Of a stretch of DNA of 64,000 nt, positions 55,358-63,949 are shown piece by piece. This DNA is from Nocardioides daphniae (GTDB taxonomy: Bacteria; Actinomycetota; Actinomycetes; Propionibacteriales; Nocardioidaceae): NCBI RefSeq assembly GCF_004777465.1, contig NZ_CP038462.1, positions 2,232,001 to 2,296,000 of the forward strand, given 5' to 3'. Below the pieces are notes generated by a model. The model did no database searches. It had not been told where the DNA came from and was given only the letters and a program-made list of their open reading frames with translations. Positions within the stretch are counted from its first letter, which is position 1, and each line of letters begins with the position of its first letter. The position numbers and the translations under genes were made by a program.

Positions 55358-55377
55358 CTACAACCATATGGTTGTAG
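55358..55377. promoter_or_regulatory. 20-bp palindrome, ArsR operator
   Basis: CTACAACCATATGGTTGTAG is a perfect 20-bp palindrome just upstream of the arsR ATG and 5 bases from the end of the upstream monooxygenase gene. Its position and symmetry are those of an autoregulatory ArsR operator. Confidence 0.65.
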
Positions 55378-55381
55378 TTTG

Positions 55382-56464
55382 TCAAGGGGTGTCGTGACGT
55401 TCCTCGACCGGTGCCACCCGATGCTCGGTGGAGGCCTCCCCGCCCTTCGACAGGGCCGCCACCACGCGCAAGGCCGCCGGGCCGACTCGTCGCGACAGCG
55501 CAAGGTGCATCGCGAGACCCGCCGCCACCCTCGTACGCTGCCCCGGCGCCCGGCGCTCCGCGGCATAGTGCTCCACCCCCGCCAGACCTCGGGCATTGAG
55601 CGCCTCCCCCAGCACGACTGCGTCGACCAGCGCCTCGCACGCCCCGCGGCCCAGGTTGGGCGTCATGGCGTGAGCAGCGTCGCCCACCAGCACGTAGCGG
55701 CCCTCGACCAGACGCCGAGGTCGTCGCGACTCCAGGATGCTGTTGACGACCGTCCGCTCCTCGGTGGCCGCCGCCAGCGTCGCCCGCACCGCCTCGGGCC
55801 ACTGCGCGTACGCCGAGCGCGCCCACGCCAGAAGCTCGCCAGGGCTGCCCTCAGGGCGTCGCGCCGAGGCGTACCAGTTGGTCCCGAGCCCGTCGGCCAT
55901 CAGGTTGGGGCCGATCCCGAAGAGCATGCCGTCGCCCCAGAACTCCTGCATGCGGTCGAGCGGCCCCTCGGGCGGCTCCGGGAGCACGCCGCGAACCGCC
56001 ACCACGCCGGAGTCGCGCGGCTCCTCACCCCAGACCTGTCGCCGGACGACGCTGCGGGCGCCGTCGGCCGCCACGACGAGGTCGCCCTCGAGCGAGGCGA
56101 CGTCGTCGACGTGACGGCACTCCCGGACCACCGCGTCGGGCACGGCCTGCTCGAGCAGCTGCAGGAGACCGGGACGAGTGACGAGCCAGGTGCTGGCGTC
56201 TCGCTTCACCACCGCGACGGGTCGCCGCGCCACGTCGGCCGTCACGACACCTGTCGTCAGGCGCCACCCCCGGGTGCGCAAGGGGTCGGCCAGACCGATG
56301 CGATCGAGCGCGTCAAGTGCGAAGGGCCAGATGCCGAACGCGGTCGGCACCTTGCCGCCGTGCGGGTTGCGCTCGATCACCCGCACGTCGTACATCGCGG
56401 GGTCCAGCGTCGCCGCGAGCGCGAGGCCAGCAACTCCCCCGCCGAGAATGGTGATGGTGGGCAT
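55382..56464 (-). CDS. FAD-dependent monooxygenase
   Basis: A 360-residue PHBH-fold flavoprotein. N-terminal FAD motif ITILGGGVAGLALAATL, the DG motif in LVVAADGARSVVRR near residue 135 and the GD motif in YVLVGDAAHAMTPNLGRGA near residue 275. It adds oxygen to an aromatic or polycyclic substrate using NAD(P)H; the substrate is unknown. It is divergent from a TetR gene across 53 bases with an operator-like repeat, so it is probably induced by a substrate-like molecule, possibly an antibiotic. Confidence 0.82.
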   Translation of the reverse strand: MPTITILGGGVAGLALAATLDPAMYDVRVIERNPHGGKVPTAFGIWPFALDALDRIGLADPLRTRGWRLTTGVVTADVARRPVAVVKRDASTWLVTRPGLLQLLEQAVPDAVVRECRHVDDVASLEGDLVVAADGARSVVRRQVWGEEPRDSGVVAVRGVLPEPPEGPLDRMQEFWGDGMLFGIGPNLMADGLGTNWYASARRPEGSPGELLAWARSAYAQWPEAVRATLAAATEERTVVNSILESRRPRRLVEGRYVLVGDAAHAMTPNLGRGACEALVDAVVLGEALNARGLAGVEHYAAERRAPGQRTRVAAGLAMHLALSRRVGPAALRVVAALSKGGEASTEHRVAPVEERHDTP

Positions 56465-56478
56465 GTGACGACGCTAGT

Positions 56479-56492
56479 ACTACATTCGTAGT
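56479..56492. promoter_or_regulatory. Inverted repeat between monooxygenase and tetR
   Basis: ACTAC-ATTC-GTAGT, with a further TGTAGT at 56504-56509, in the 53-bp region between divergent starts (56464 and 56518). A TetR operator covering both promoters is likely. Confidence 0.5.
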
Positions 56493-56517
56493 TCCACAAC
56501 GCCTGTAGTCTTTTCGC

Positions 56518-57057
56518 GTGCCCACCCGCCGAGAGCTCGTCGCCGACGCCGCCGTGACCGTGCTCGCCACGGAGGGTCCCCGCGGACTCACGCACCGAGC
56601 GGTCGACCGGGCGGCAGACCTGCCGCCCGGCAGCACCTCCAACTGCTTCCGCAGCCGCGCGGCCCTGGTGTCGGCCGTCATCGACCGGGTCGAGCAGCTC
56701 GACCTCGAGGTGATGGCGTCGACGCTGGGCTCCGATCCCGCGCCGCTCAGCGCGCTTCCGGGCCAGCTCGCCGCCGTCGTCGGGGCGATGACCGCGCCGG
56801 AGCACGTGCGGGCGACCCGGGCACGTCTGGCCCTCCTGCTCGACGAGAGCGCCGGTGGGGCGATGGCCCTGGGCCACCACCGTTTCCTGGCCCGACTGCG
56901 CGACATGCTCGCCGAGGGTGGGCACCCGACGCCGGACGCCAGTGCGCGGATGGTCTCCGACCTGCTCGACGGCGCCCTGCTGCATGCCGTCGCAGTGCCC
57001 ACACGACAGGTGGACGTCGACCAGCTGCGCGCAGGGGTGGCGCGTCTTCTCGGCTGA
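56518..57057 (+). CDS. TetR-family transcriptional regulator
   Basis: A 179-residue regulator with the helix-turn-helix at residues 5-50 (ELVADAAVTVLATEGPRGLT, then RAADLPPGSTSNCFRSRAAL). The C-terminal domain is helical with no metal or cofactor motif. It is divergent from the FAD monooxygenase gene, its probable target. GTG start at 56518. It ends 48 bases before the VOC gene. Confidence 0.8.
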   Translation: MPTRRELVADAAVTVLATEGPRGLTHRAVDRAADLPPGSTSNCFRSRAALVSAVIDRVEQLDLEVMASTLGSDPAPLSALPGQLAAVVGAMTAPEHVRATRARLALLLDESAGGAMALGHHRFLARLRDMLAEGGHPTPDASARMVSDLLDGALLHAVAVPTRQVDVDQLRAGVARLLG

Positions 57058-57104
57058 GCCGTGGTCATTGACGGCGCCACGGGCCAGTGGCAGCGTGCAG
57101 GAGC

Positions 57105-57473
57105 ATGGCTCTTGCACGCATGCGAACCGTCGTCCTCGACTGCCCCGACCCGCGGGCCCTCGCCGACTTCTACGCCGACCTCGTCGGCGGGGAGGTCACC
57201 TCGGCCGAGGACGACTGGGTCGTGCTCGAGCTGGACGGCTGGCGCTTCGCCTTCCAGCGCGCGGAGGACTTCGTCGCCCCCACCTGGCCCACCGGTGAGC
57301 GACCCCAGCAGTTCCACCTGGACGTCACGGTGGACAACGTCGACGCCGTCGAGCCGCAGGTGCTCGCGCTCGGCGCCATGAAGCACGACGTACAGCCCGG
57401 GGTCGAGGCGGGCGACACCTTCCGCGTCTACCTGGACCCGGCCGGTCATCCCTTCTGCCTCTGCTGGGACTGA
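57105..57473 (+). CDS. VOC-family (glyoxalase-like) protein
   Basis: A 122-residue protein with one vicinal-oxygen-chelate fold: MRTVVLDCPDPRALADFYAD, WRFAFQRAEDFVAP, FHLDVTVDNVDAVEPQVLAL and the C-terminal FRVYLDPAGHPFCLCWD. Metal-binding His/Glu positions are only partly kept (FHLD), so it may be a binding protein rather than an enzyme. ATG follows GCAGGAGC. Confidence 0.8.
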   Translation: MALARMRTVVLDCPDPRALADFYADLVGGEVTSAEDDWVVLELDGWRFAFQRAEDFVAPTWPTGERPQQFHLDVTVDNVDAVEPQVLALGAMKHDVQPGVEAGDTFRVYLDPAGHPFCLCWD

Positions 57474-57478
57474 ACGCA

Positions 57479-57511
57479 GCGGACCCCGGAGCCGTTCGCT
57501 CCGGGGTCCGC
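57479..57511. terminator. Bidirectional terminator hairpin
   Basis: GCGGACCCCGGAGC-CGTTC-GCTCCGGGGTCCGC: perfect 14-bp arms, 5-base loop, between the VOC gene stop (57473) and the convergent hsp20 stop (57518). Confidence 0.75.
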
Positions 57512-57517
57512 GCGGCC

Positions 57518-57958
57518 TCAGGCAGTGATCTCCTTGCGGTCGTCCCCGGAGTCACCCTGCTCCAGGCTCACCTGGATCTTGCGGGGCTTGGCCCTCTCGG
57601 CGACCGGGACGACGAGCCGCAGCACGCCGTCGGCGTACGCCGCCTCGATGGCGTCGAGGTCCAGGTTGTCGCCCAGGACCAGCTGCCGGCTGAAGACGCC
57701 GGTGGGGCGCTCGGCAGCCAGCGACTCCCAGTCGCCGTTGCGCGGGACCCGCTCGGCACGGACGGTCAGCACGTTGCGTTCGACGTCAAGGTCGATGCTC
57801 TCCTTGACGACTCCCGGCAGGTCGAACTCGATGACGAACCGGTCGCCCTCCCGCCACGCGTCCATCGGCATCACCGCGGGACGGTTGGTGGTGCCCAGCA
57901 CCTGCTGGGCGAGGCGGTCGAGGTCACGAAACGGGTCAGTGGTGCGGAGCAGCATCAT
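57518..57958 (-). CDS. Hsp20/alpha-crystallin small heat-shock protein
   Basis: A 146-residue chaperone. N-terminal [19 protein letters not shown], then the alpha-crystallin domain (residues 30-125): [36 protein letters not shown], and the A-x-x-x-G-x-L strand [15 protein letters not shown]. The C-terminal IQV anchor motif is present (RKIQVSLEQ). It holds unfolding proteins in an ATP-independent way. The start ATGATG follows CAGGAGGAC. In the leader, GAGGGC (57980-57985) and GCCCTC (57993-57998) form a small hairpin upstream of the ribosome site. Confidence 0.9.
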   Translation of the reverse strand: MMLLRTTDPFRDLDRLAQQVLGTTNRPAVMPMDAWREGDRFVIEFDLPGVVKESIDLDVERNVLTVRAERVPRNGDWESLAAERPTGVFSRQLVLGDNLDLDAIEAAYADGVLRLVVPVAERAKPRKIQVSLEQGDSGDDRKEITA

Positions 57959-58202
57959 GTCCTCCTGATTCTCATCACGAGGGCCACCAGGGCCCTCAGG
58001 CCGTGTCAGCACTTGCACTATTTCTTGTAGCACGCCGTATCCCGGTTTCAAGGCCGCCCGGTGAGGTCCGGTGACGACCCGTGACGACCTACACGTCCCC
58101 CACCTGAGGGGTTGACCCCCGCGCCCCACGGGCCTTGCATGGGTCGGGTTGACACCGCCAGCGGTTCTTCGGTCTCCGAGCGCACCAGGCGGCGCCGTGC
58201 CC

Positions 58203-58637
58203 TCAGTCGAGGATGACTGCCTCACCGCGCTGGCGCAGCGCCTCGAGGCCGTCCCGCATGGCCTGGAGCGTCTCCGGCGGGTGCCCCACCCAGTCGTCCA
58301 GCTCGCCAACGACCCGCAGCGGGGCACGGCTGCGGTAGGACTGCGTCGGGTTCCCGGGCAGCTTCTTGTCGGTCACGTTGGGGTCGTCCTCGAACTCGCC
58401 CGTCGGCTCGACCAGGTAGATGTGCCCCCGACCCTCGCCCGCGGCGAGCTCAGCGCCCCAGGTCGCGGCGTCGAGGGTGCCGGTGAAGTAGACGAAGTTC
58501 ATCGTCCGACCGCTCTCGAAGTTGGACTCGCGACCGGGCACCAGCAGGTCCCCGACGGCCAGCTCCGCCTTCGTGCCGTGCAGGTGGACCCCGTCCTCGT
58601 ACGTCTCGAACGGCACTGGCTCTCGCATCTGCCCCAT
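58203..58637 (-). CDS. arr: NAD+--rifampin ADP-ribosyltransferase
   Basis: About 144 residues, the Arr family length. Family core: [74 protein letters not shown] and [12 protein letters not shown]. The catalytic H-Y-D triad is visible as the His of HGTKAE, the Tyr of VYFTG and the Asp of FEDDPN. It inactivates rifamycins by ADP-ribosylation. Chromosomal copies are common in soil actinobacteria. Starts at ATG 58637 or 58628; a longer start overlaps the next gene. It is divergent from the cupin gene. Confidence 0.88.
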   Translation of the reverse strand: MGQMREPVPFETYEDGVHLHGTKAELAVGDLLVPGRESNFESGRTMNFVYFTGTLDAATWGAELAAGEGRGHIYLVEPTGEFEDDPNVTDKKLPGNPTQSYRSRAPLRVVGELDDWVGHPPETLQAMRDGLEALRQRGEAVILD

Positions 58638-58683
58638 GTCGTCGAGGGTAGCCACCTCGACGAGGCAGCAGTAGCGTCGCGAC

Positions 58684-59200
58684 ATGTCGTACCCACCGCC
58701 CACCTACCTCGGCGACGACGGCGAGGTCACGGCACGGTTCCGCCCGGTGGACACGCCACCGGAGCTGCCCCTGGCCCACGGGGCGGCGAGCTACCTCGCC
58801 ACCGGCGCCACGACCGACGGTCGCTTCGGGCTCTACCGCTGGGACATGGGGGCGGAGGCCGGCGGCGCCGAGCCCCACTTCCACCGCACCATCAGCGAGT
58901 CGTTCTTCGTGCTCTCCGGGACGGTCCAGCTGTTCGACGGCACGTCATGGCGGCCGAGCGGTCCGGGCGACTTCGCACACGTCCCCGAGGGTGGCGTGCA
59001 CGGCTTCCGCAACGAGTCGGGCGAGGCGGCCTCGCTGCTCATCCTCTTCGCCCCGGGCGCACCGCGGGAGGCGTACTTCGAGGGGCTCGCCGACCTCGCG
59101 GAAGGACGGTGGACCCCCGACCCACGAGGAGTTGCAGGCGTTCCTCGTCGAGCACGACAACATCTACGTGGAGCCGCTCAGATCACGTGACCGCCGTTGA
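58684..59200 (+). CDS. Cupin-domain protein
   Basis: About 171 residues. A single cupin barrel: GAEPHFHRTISESFFVLSG (metal-type H-x-H and E) and GDFAHVPEGGVHGFRN (motif two, final His). N-terminal YPPPTYLGDDGEV. The function is unknown; it may be an enzyme or a small-molecule sensor. The frame breaks at about 59108-59114 (EGRWTP, then THEELQAFLVEHDN) by one extra base. The last 23 bases overlap the convergent SDR gene, which supports an indel-related end or true tail-to-tail overlap. Confidence 0.75.
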
Positions 59201-59912
59201 CGGTGATCCGCTGTCCGGTGATGAAGGCGCCGCCGTCGCCGAGCAGGTGCGCGACCGTCGCCGCGATGTCCTCGGGCGTGCCCATGCGCCGCAGTGGCAC
59301 CTCGGCCGCGTACGCCGTGGGGTCGACGCCGGCGTGCCGCTCGACGGGGATCCAGCCGGGTTGGAGGAGGTTGACGGTGATGCCGTCGGGACCGAGCTCC
59401 TTGGCCCAGACCTTGGTGAGCCCGACCTGGGCGCTCTTGGCCGCGACGTAGGCCGACATCATCGGGGTCGCCCGGTCGGCGAGGTCGGAGCCGATCAGCA
59501 CCACCCGGCCGCCGCCGGCGGCGCGCATGCCGGGCAGCGCCGCCTGCACGAGGAGGGTCGGGCTCTTGACGAAGAACTCGAGCTGGTCGAGGTGGTGCCG
59601 CCAGGTCAGCTCGTTGAGGCTGATCTCGGGGTGGGGCCCCGTCGCGTTGGCGACGACCGCCGTGACCGGACCGAGGCCGGCCTCGACCGCGTCGAGGAGG
59701 GCCGTGACGCCCTCCTCGCTCACGACGTCGGCCCCGAACGCCTCGGCCGTGCCGCCGGCGGCGCGGATGCGGCGCACCACCGACTCGGCACCCTCGCGCC
59801 CGTGCAGGTAGTTGACCGCGACCGCCCAGCCGTCGGCAGCCAGGCGCTGCGCGACGGCAGCGCCCAGCCCGCGCGACGCACCGGTGACGAGGGCGACTCC
59901 TGCGACGGCCAT
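59178..59912 (-). CDS. Short-chain dehydrogenase (FabG-like)
   Basis: A 244-residue SDR. Cofactor motif VTGASRGLGAAVAQRLA; the Tyr-Lys pair in MMSAYVAAKSAQVG; catalytic Ser in LIGSDLADRA; the PGWIPV stretch and C-terminal GQRITVNGGHVI. It resembles 3-oxoacyl-ACP reductases but may act on another ketone or alcohol. VANATGPHP replaces the usual NNAG motif, so its substrate is uncertain. Confidence 0.82.
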   Translation of the reverse strand: MAVAGVALVTGASRGLGAAVAQRLAADGWAVAVNYLHGREGAESVVRRIRAAGGTAEAFGADVVSEEGVTALLDAVEAGLGPVTAVVANATGPHPEISLNELTWRHHLDQLEFFVKSPTLLVQAALPGMRAAGGGRVVLIGSDLADRATPMMSAYVAAKSAQVGLTKVWAKELGPDGITVNLLQPGWIPVERHAGVDPTAYAAEVPLRRMGTPEDIAATVAHLLGDGGAFITGQRITVNGGHVI

Positions 59913-59966
59913 GCGGTCACCCTAGCCAGTGGGAGACACCCGGTGGAGACGCTCAGCCGGGATGCG

Positions 59967-60563
59967 TCAGAGAGTGATGACGGCCTCGTCGTGCGCCAGG
60001 CGCGGCAGGCGGTCGAACCAGGCGTTCTCGGCCGGGCGACCGATGTTGACCACGGCGATCGACTTCAGGCCGGTGCCCTCGAGGAGGTCGGTGTCGACGC
60101 CCGTGGCGTCGTAGCCGGTCATCGGGCCGGCAGCCAGGCCGGCGGCACGCACGCCGATGATGAAGTAGCCGATCTGGAGGCCGGCGTTGAAGCGGGCCGC
60201 GTGCTCACGAGCGGTGTCGTCGAGGAAGAAGTCCTTGGCGCCCGGGAAGTGCGGGAAGGTGCGCGGCAGCGTCTCGTGGAAGTTGGTGTCCGCGGCCAGG
60301 ATGGCGACCAGCGGGGCCGACTCGGTCTTGTCGCGGTTGCTTCCCGACATGTGCTTGAGGAGCTTCTGGCGCGCGTCGTCGCTGCGCACGAGCACGATCC
60401 GCATCGGCTGGCTGTTCATCGCGGTCGGGGCGAACTTCACCAGGTCGTAGATCGCGGCGACCTGCTCGTCGCTCACCGGCTCGTCGGTGAAGGCGTTGGC
60501 GGTGCGGGCCTCGCGGAAGAGGAGGTCCTGGACGTCGGAGGGCAGCGCAAGCAGATCAGTCAT
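59967..60563 (-). CDS. Nitroreductase-family protein (malonic semialdehyde reductase-like)
   Basis: A 198-residue FMN protein. Typical segments: LLFREARTANAFTDEPV near residue 15, KFAPTAMNSQPMRIVLV near residue 48, RFNAGLQIGYFIIGVRAAGL and ATGVDTDLLEG. The pattern and length match RutE/HadB-like malonic semialdehyde reductases, although FMN use is reduced in part of that group. No pyrimidine-degradation genes are near, so the family name is not proof of that role. Confidence 0.8.
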   Translation of the reverse strand: MTDLLALPSDVQDLLFREARTANAFTDEPVSDEQVAAIYDLVKFAPTAMNSQPMRIVLVRSDDARQKLLKHMSGSNRDKTESAPLVAILAADTNFHETLPRTFPHFPGAKDFFLDDTAREHAARFNAGLQIGYFIIGVRAAGLAAGPMTGYDATGVDTDLLEGTGLKSIAVVNIGRPAENAWFDRLPRLAHDEAVITL

Positions 60564-60686
60564 GCCTGCTTCAACGATGCGGCGTTCGGTCGACTTCCCG
60601 ATCTCGGGGTGACCTGGGTCATGACGTGCGCCTGCGATCGTGAGACATGCGTCAGACTGACCGCAAGACGACGGAGGGACGACGAC

Positions 60687-61357
60687 ATGCGTACAACGTG
60701 GGCGCGCGGCGGGACGGGCGTACTCCTGCTCGTCTCAGGGGTCCTGCTCGTGGTGGCCTGTGGCAACGGTGGGCCAGCGCCTGCCCGTGGGGTCAGGGCT
60801 GGGAGACCGCGTCGTGCCTTCCCCGTCAGGACCACCGCCATGACTTCCTCCCGCCCGGTGACCCCTGGGTCCCCGTCGGCGCGGAGGCCCAGTGGGCTGG
60901 CATCTCCCTGCTGGTGCTGGCGCTGGCTCTTCTCACCCTGCCGTGGGCGTTGGTGCGACGCCCCCGACGCCTGCTGGTCGTCTCCACAGCGCTGAGTGCG
61001 GTGGCCATGGCCGACCTCGGCCTCGCGACCCTGCGCTCGGGGCTGGGTGGCGAGGTCGTCCTTGCCGTCGGCGGCCTGCTCACGACGGTCGTCCTGGCGC
61101 TGCTCCCCCTGGTCCTGTACCTGTCGCTCGCGGTCGTGGCGTCGGGCTGGGACAAGCCCGCAGCCGTGCTCCTGGCCCTCGCCTCGCCGCCGGTCGCCCT
61201 GTTCTACTCGATCGGCTCGTACGACGCTCGGCCCTGGTACGAGGCGGTCTCAGGGGCGTCCGTCCTCCTCGCCGGCGCCTGGTTGGTCGCGCGGAGCGTC
61301 CGCCGGCCCTCGACCACGGCCGCGAGCCAGACGTACGAGGGCGTGCCGACAGCGTGA
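60687..61357 (+). CDS. Small multi-pass membrane protein
   Basis: About 223 residues after repair of one break. The first frame gives a membrane segment (GVLLLVSGVLLVVACGNG, residues 11-28). After a break at about 60765-60800, one base short, the second frame continues with WETASCLPRQDHRHDF, an extracytoplasmic loop, then four helices (GISLLVLALALLTLPWALV and others) and a short cytoplasmic tail. No family is recognised. Its stop overlaps the start of the ArfB gene by GTGA, so they are coupled. Confidence 0.55.
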
Positions 61358-61755
61358 TCGTCGTCGGCTCCCACGTCATCCCCGACGCCGACCTCACCTG
61401 GCGCTTCTCGCGCTCGTCGGGCCCCGGCGGTCAGCACGTCAACACCACCGACAGCAGGGTCCAGCTCGTCCTCGACCTGGCGGGCTCCGAGGCCTTCCCC
61501 GACGAGGTGAAGCGGCGGCTGCTGGCACGGCTCGGGCCGGAGGTCGTCGTCACGGCGTCGGAGCGGCGCTCGCAGCTGCTCAACCGCAAGGCCGCCGAGG
61601 AGCGACTCGCCGAACGGCTGGAGCGGGCGTTGCGCCCTCCTCCCCCGCGCCGTGTGCCGACCAAGCCGTCGCGGGGTGCCAAGCAGCGCCGGATCGACCA
61701 GAAGAAGCAGCGCGGACAGACGAAGCGCCTGCGAGGTCGTCCCCCGATCGACTGA
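61354..61755 (+). CDS. arfB: Peptidyl-tRNA hydrolase ArfB-like ribosome-rescue factor
   Basis: A 133-residue class I release-factor-like protein. The catalytic GGQ lies in FSRSSGPGGQHVNTTDSRV near residue 25. The C-terminal tail is rich in Lys and Arg (GAKQRRIDQKKQRGQTKRLR), as needed to enter the empty mRNA channel of stalled ribosomes. It hydrolyses peptidyl-tRNA on ribosomes lacking a stop codon. The length and architecture match ArfB/YaeJ. The GTG overlaps the upstream stop. Confidence 0.9.
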   Translation: MIVVGSHVIPDADLTWRFSRSSGPGGQHVNTTDSRVQLVLDLAGSEAFPDEVKRRLLARLGPEVVVTASERRSQLLNRKAAEERLAERLERALRPPPPRRVPTKPSRGAKQRRIDQKKQRGQTKRLRGRPPID

Positions 61756-61759
61756 GCGG

Positions 61760-63859
61760 CTACCGCACGGGCTCGCGTACGCGGTCGACCACCTCCGCGT
61801 CCGCCTCGCGGCCACGGACGGCCAGGCGACTCGGCCACCAGATCCGGTCGCCCAGGTCGAGGTTGATCGCCGTCACCAGCACCGAGCGCACGATCATCGT
61901 GTCGAGGATGACGCCCAGCGCGACGGCCACCCCGAGCTCCACCAGGAAGACCACGGGGATGGTCGCGAGCACCAGGAAGGTCGCCGCCAGGACCAGTCCG
62001 GCCGAGGTGATGACACCTCCGGTGGAGGACAGCGCGACCAGCGACCCCTGCCTGGTCCCGCGCACCTGCGTCTCCTCGCGCACACGGGTCATCAGGAAGA
62101 TGTTGTAGTCGATGCCGAGCGCGACCAGGAAGACGAAGGCGAAGAGCGGGAATCCGGGGTCGGAGCCCGCGAAGCCGAAGACGAACTCGAAGAGCAGCGC
62201 GGAGATGCCCATCGCGGCGCCGAAGGAGAGCACGACGGTGGCCACCAGGATGATCGGCGACACCAGCGCCCGCAGCAGGACCATGAGGATCACCAGCACC
62301 ATCGCCAGGATGCTCGGGATGATCACCCGGTTGTCACGGGCAGAGGCCTCCTGCGTGTCGAGGTAGAAGGCCGACCCGCCACCGACCAGCGCGTCTGCAC
62401 CCTCGACGGCGTGGGTGGCCTCTCGCACGTCGCGGACCGCCTCGAACGAGGCGGGCGCGGCGACGTCAGTGTCGATCACCGCCTCGACCAGGGCCAGGTC
62501 GTCGATCACGACCGGCTCGGCCGGCTCCTCGATCCCCTGGACGGCCGTCATCGCGTCACGCACCTGGTCGGCGCGGTCGGCGTTGGCGACCACGGCGACG
62601 GTGTTGGACTGGTCGACCATGCCGTGGTCGACGAGCTCCTTCTGGCCGGTGATGGACTCGAAGTCACGGGTGTACTGGTCCTCCGTGGCAAGCCCTGCGA
62701 TGTCCAGGCGCAACGCCCCGAGGCAGGCGATCGCCAGCACCGCCGCGGTCACCACCCAGGTGGTCCGCGGCCGCGCCGCGATCCGGCGGCCCACCTTCGC
62801 CCAGAGCCCGGAGCTGGTCGGCTCGGCCGACCCGAACGCCGGGCGCCGCGGCCAGAAGACCCACCGGCCGCAGATCGTCAGCAACGCCGGCAGCAGGGTG
62901 ATCTGCACGAGGAAGGTCACGCCGATCCCGATCGCCGCCACCGGCCCGAGCCCAGCGGTGGAGTTCAGCTCGGCGAGGAGCAGGCACAGCATCCCGAGGA
63001 TCACCGTGGCGGCACTCGCCAGGATCGCCGGCGCAGCGCGGTGCAGGGCGAAGCCCATCGCCTCGTGCCGGTCGGCGTGGCGGCGCAGCTCCTCGCGGTA
63101 GCGCGCGACGAGCAGGAGGGCGTAGTCGGTGCCCGCGCCGATCACGAGGATGGTGAGGATCGCGTACGACTGCCCGTTCACCGTGAGGTCGGCGTACCGG
63201 GCCAGGAAGTAGATGAGCGCCTGCGAGCCGAAGAGGGCCACCCCGGCACAGATGATCGGCAGCACCCACAGCACCGGGCTGCGGTAGGTGAAGAGCAGGA
63301 TCACGATCACGATGCCGAGCGTGGCGAAGAGCAACGTCGAGTCGATGCCCCCGAAGGCCTCGGCCGAGTCGGCGGCCTGGCCGCCCGGGCCGGTGACGTA
63401 GACGTCTCCCCCGTCGAGCGACGCGATCTCGCGCAGCTCGTCGGCGGCGTCCGGCATCGCGTTCCAACCCTCGGCACCGAAGTTGAAGGTGACCACCGTC
63501 TGCATGGCCTCACCGTCCTTCGACGGGAACGGGCCCACCACCTCACCCTCGACGCCCTCGACCTGGGCGAAGGCCTTGGCGTCCTCGGCCGCCGTGGCCA
63601 CGTCCTGCTGGGTGAGCCCGGACTCCTTCGAGTAGACGACGACGGTGGGGATCGAGTTGACGTCCTGGAACTGGCTCAGCTTCTCCAGGGCGCGCGTCGA
63701 CTCGGCGCTGTCGGGCAGCCAGGAGGAGGCCTCGTTGTTCTGCTCGTCGACCAGCTTGGCCGCGAACATCGACGAACCGACGGTGAGTGCCAGCCAGAGG
63801 CCGAGCACCACCCACTTGCTCACGGGGCCGGTCAACCGGCCAGCGATCTGCCGTTGCAT
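61760..63859 (-). CDS. MMPL-family RND transporter
   Basis: A 699-residue transporter with eleven or twelve membrane helices in two halves: one helix, an extracytoplasmic domain (residues 35-170), five or six helices, a second domain (residues 385-490), then the rest. Family segments: GAGTDYALLLVARYREELRR in the first half and VALGIDYNIFLMTRVREETQ in the second, with the Asp-Tyr pairs of the proton relay. MMPL proteins export lipids or drugs. The cytoplasmic tail is short, so it is smaller than mycobacterial MmpL3. It stops 4 bases from the end of arfB (convergent). Confidence 0.88.
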   Translation of the reverse strand: MQRQIAGRLTGPVSKWVVLGLWLALTVGSSMFAAKLVDEQNNEASSWLPDSAESTRALEKLSQFQDVNSIPTVVVYSKESGLTQQDVATAAEDAKAFAQVEGVEGEVVGPFPSKDGEAMQTVVTFNFGAEGWNAMPDAADELREIASLDGGDVYVTGPGGQAADSAEAFGGIDSTLLFATLGIVIVILLFTYRSPVLWVLPIICAGVALFGSQALIYFLARYADLTVNGQSYAILTILVIGAGTDYALLLVARYREELRRHADRHEAMGFALHRAAPAILASAATVILGMLCLLLAELNSTAGLGPVAAIGIGVTFLVQITLLPALLTICGRWVFWPRRPAFGSAEPTSSGLWAKVGRRIAARPRTTWVVTAAVLAIACLGALRLDIAGLATEDQYTRDFESITGQKELVDHGMVDQSNTVAVVANADRADQVRDAMTAVQGIEEPAEPVVIDDLALVEAVIDTDVAAPASFEAVRDVREATHAVEGADALVGGGSAFYLDTQEASARDNRVIIPSILAMVLVILMVLLRALVSPIILVATVVLSFGAAMGISALLFEFVFGFAGSDPGFPLFAFVFLVALGIDYNIFLMTRVREETQVRGTRQGSLVALSSTGGVITSAGLVLAATFLVLATIPVVFLVELGVAVALGVILDTMIVRSVLVTAINLDLGDRIWWPSRLAVRGREADAEVVDRVREPVR

Positions 63860-63949
63860 CCGTCCAGTGCAGCACCACGGGCGGCGGTGTGCATCAGGGT
63901 TTTCCCCGATCCCGCGGGCGTTTACCCAACCGGGCGTAGTGCCCCCACC

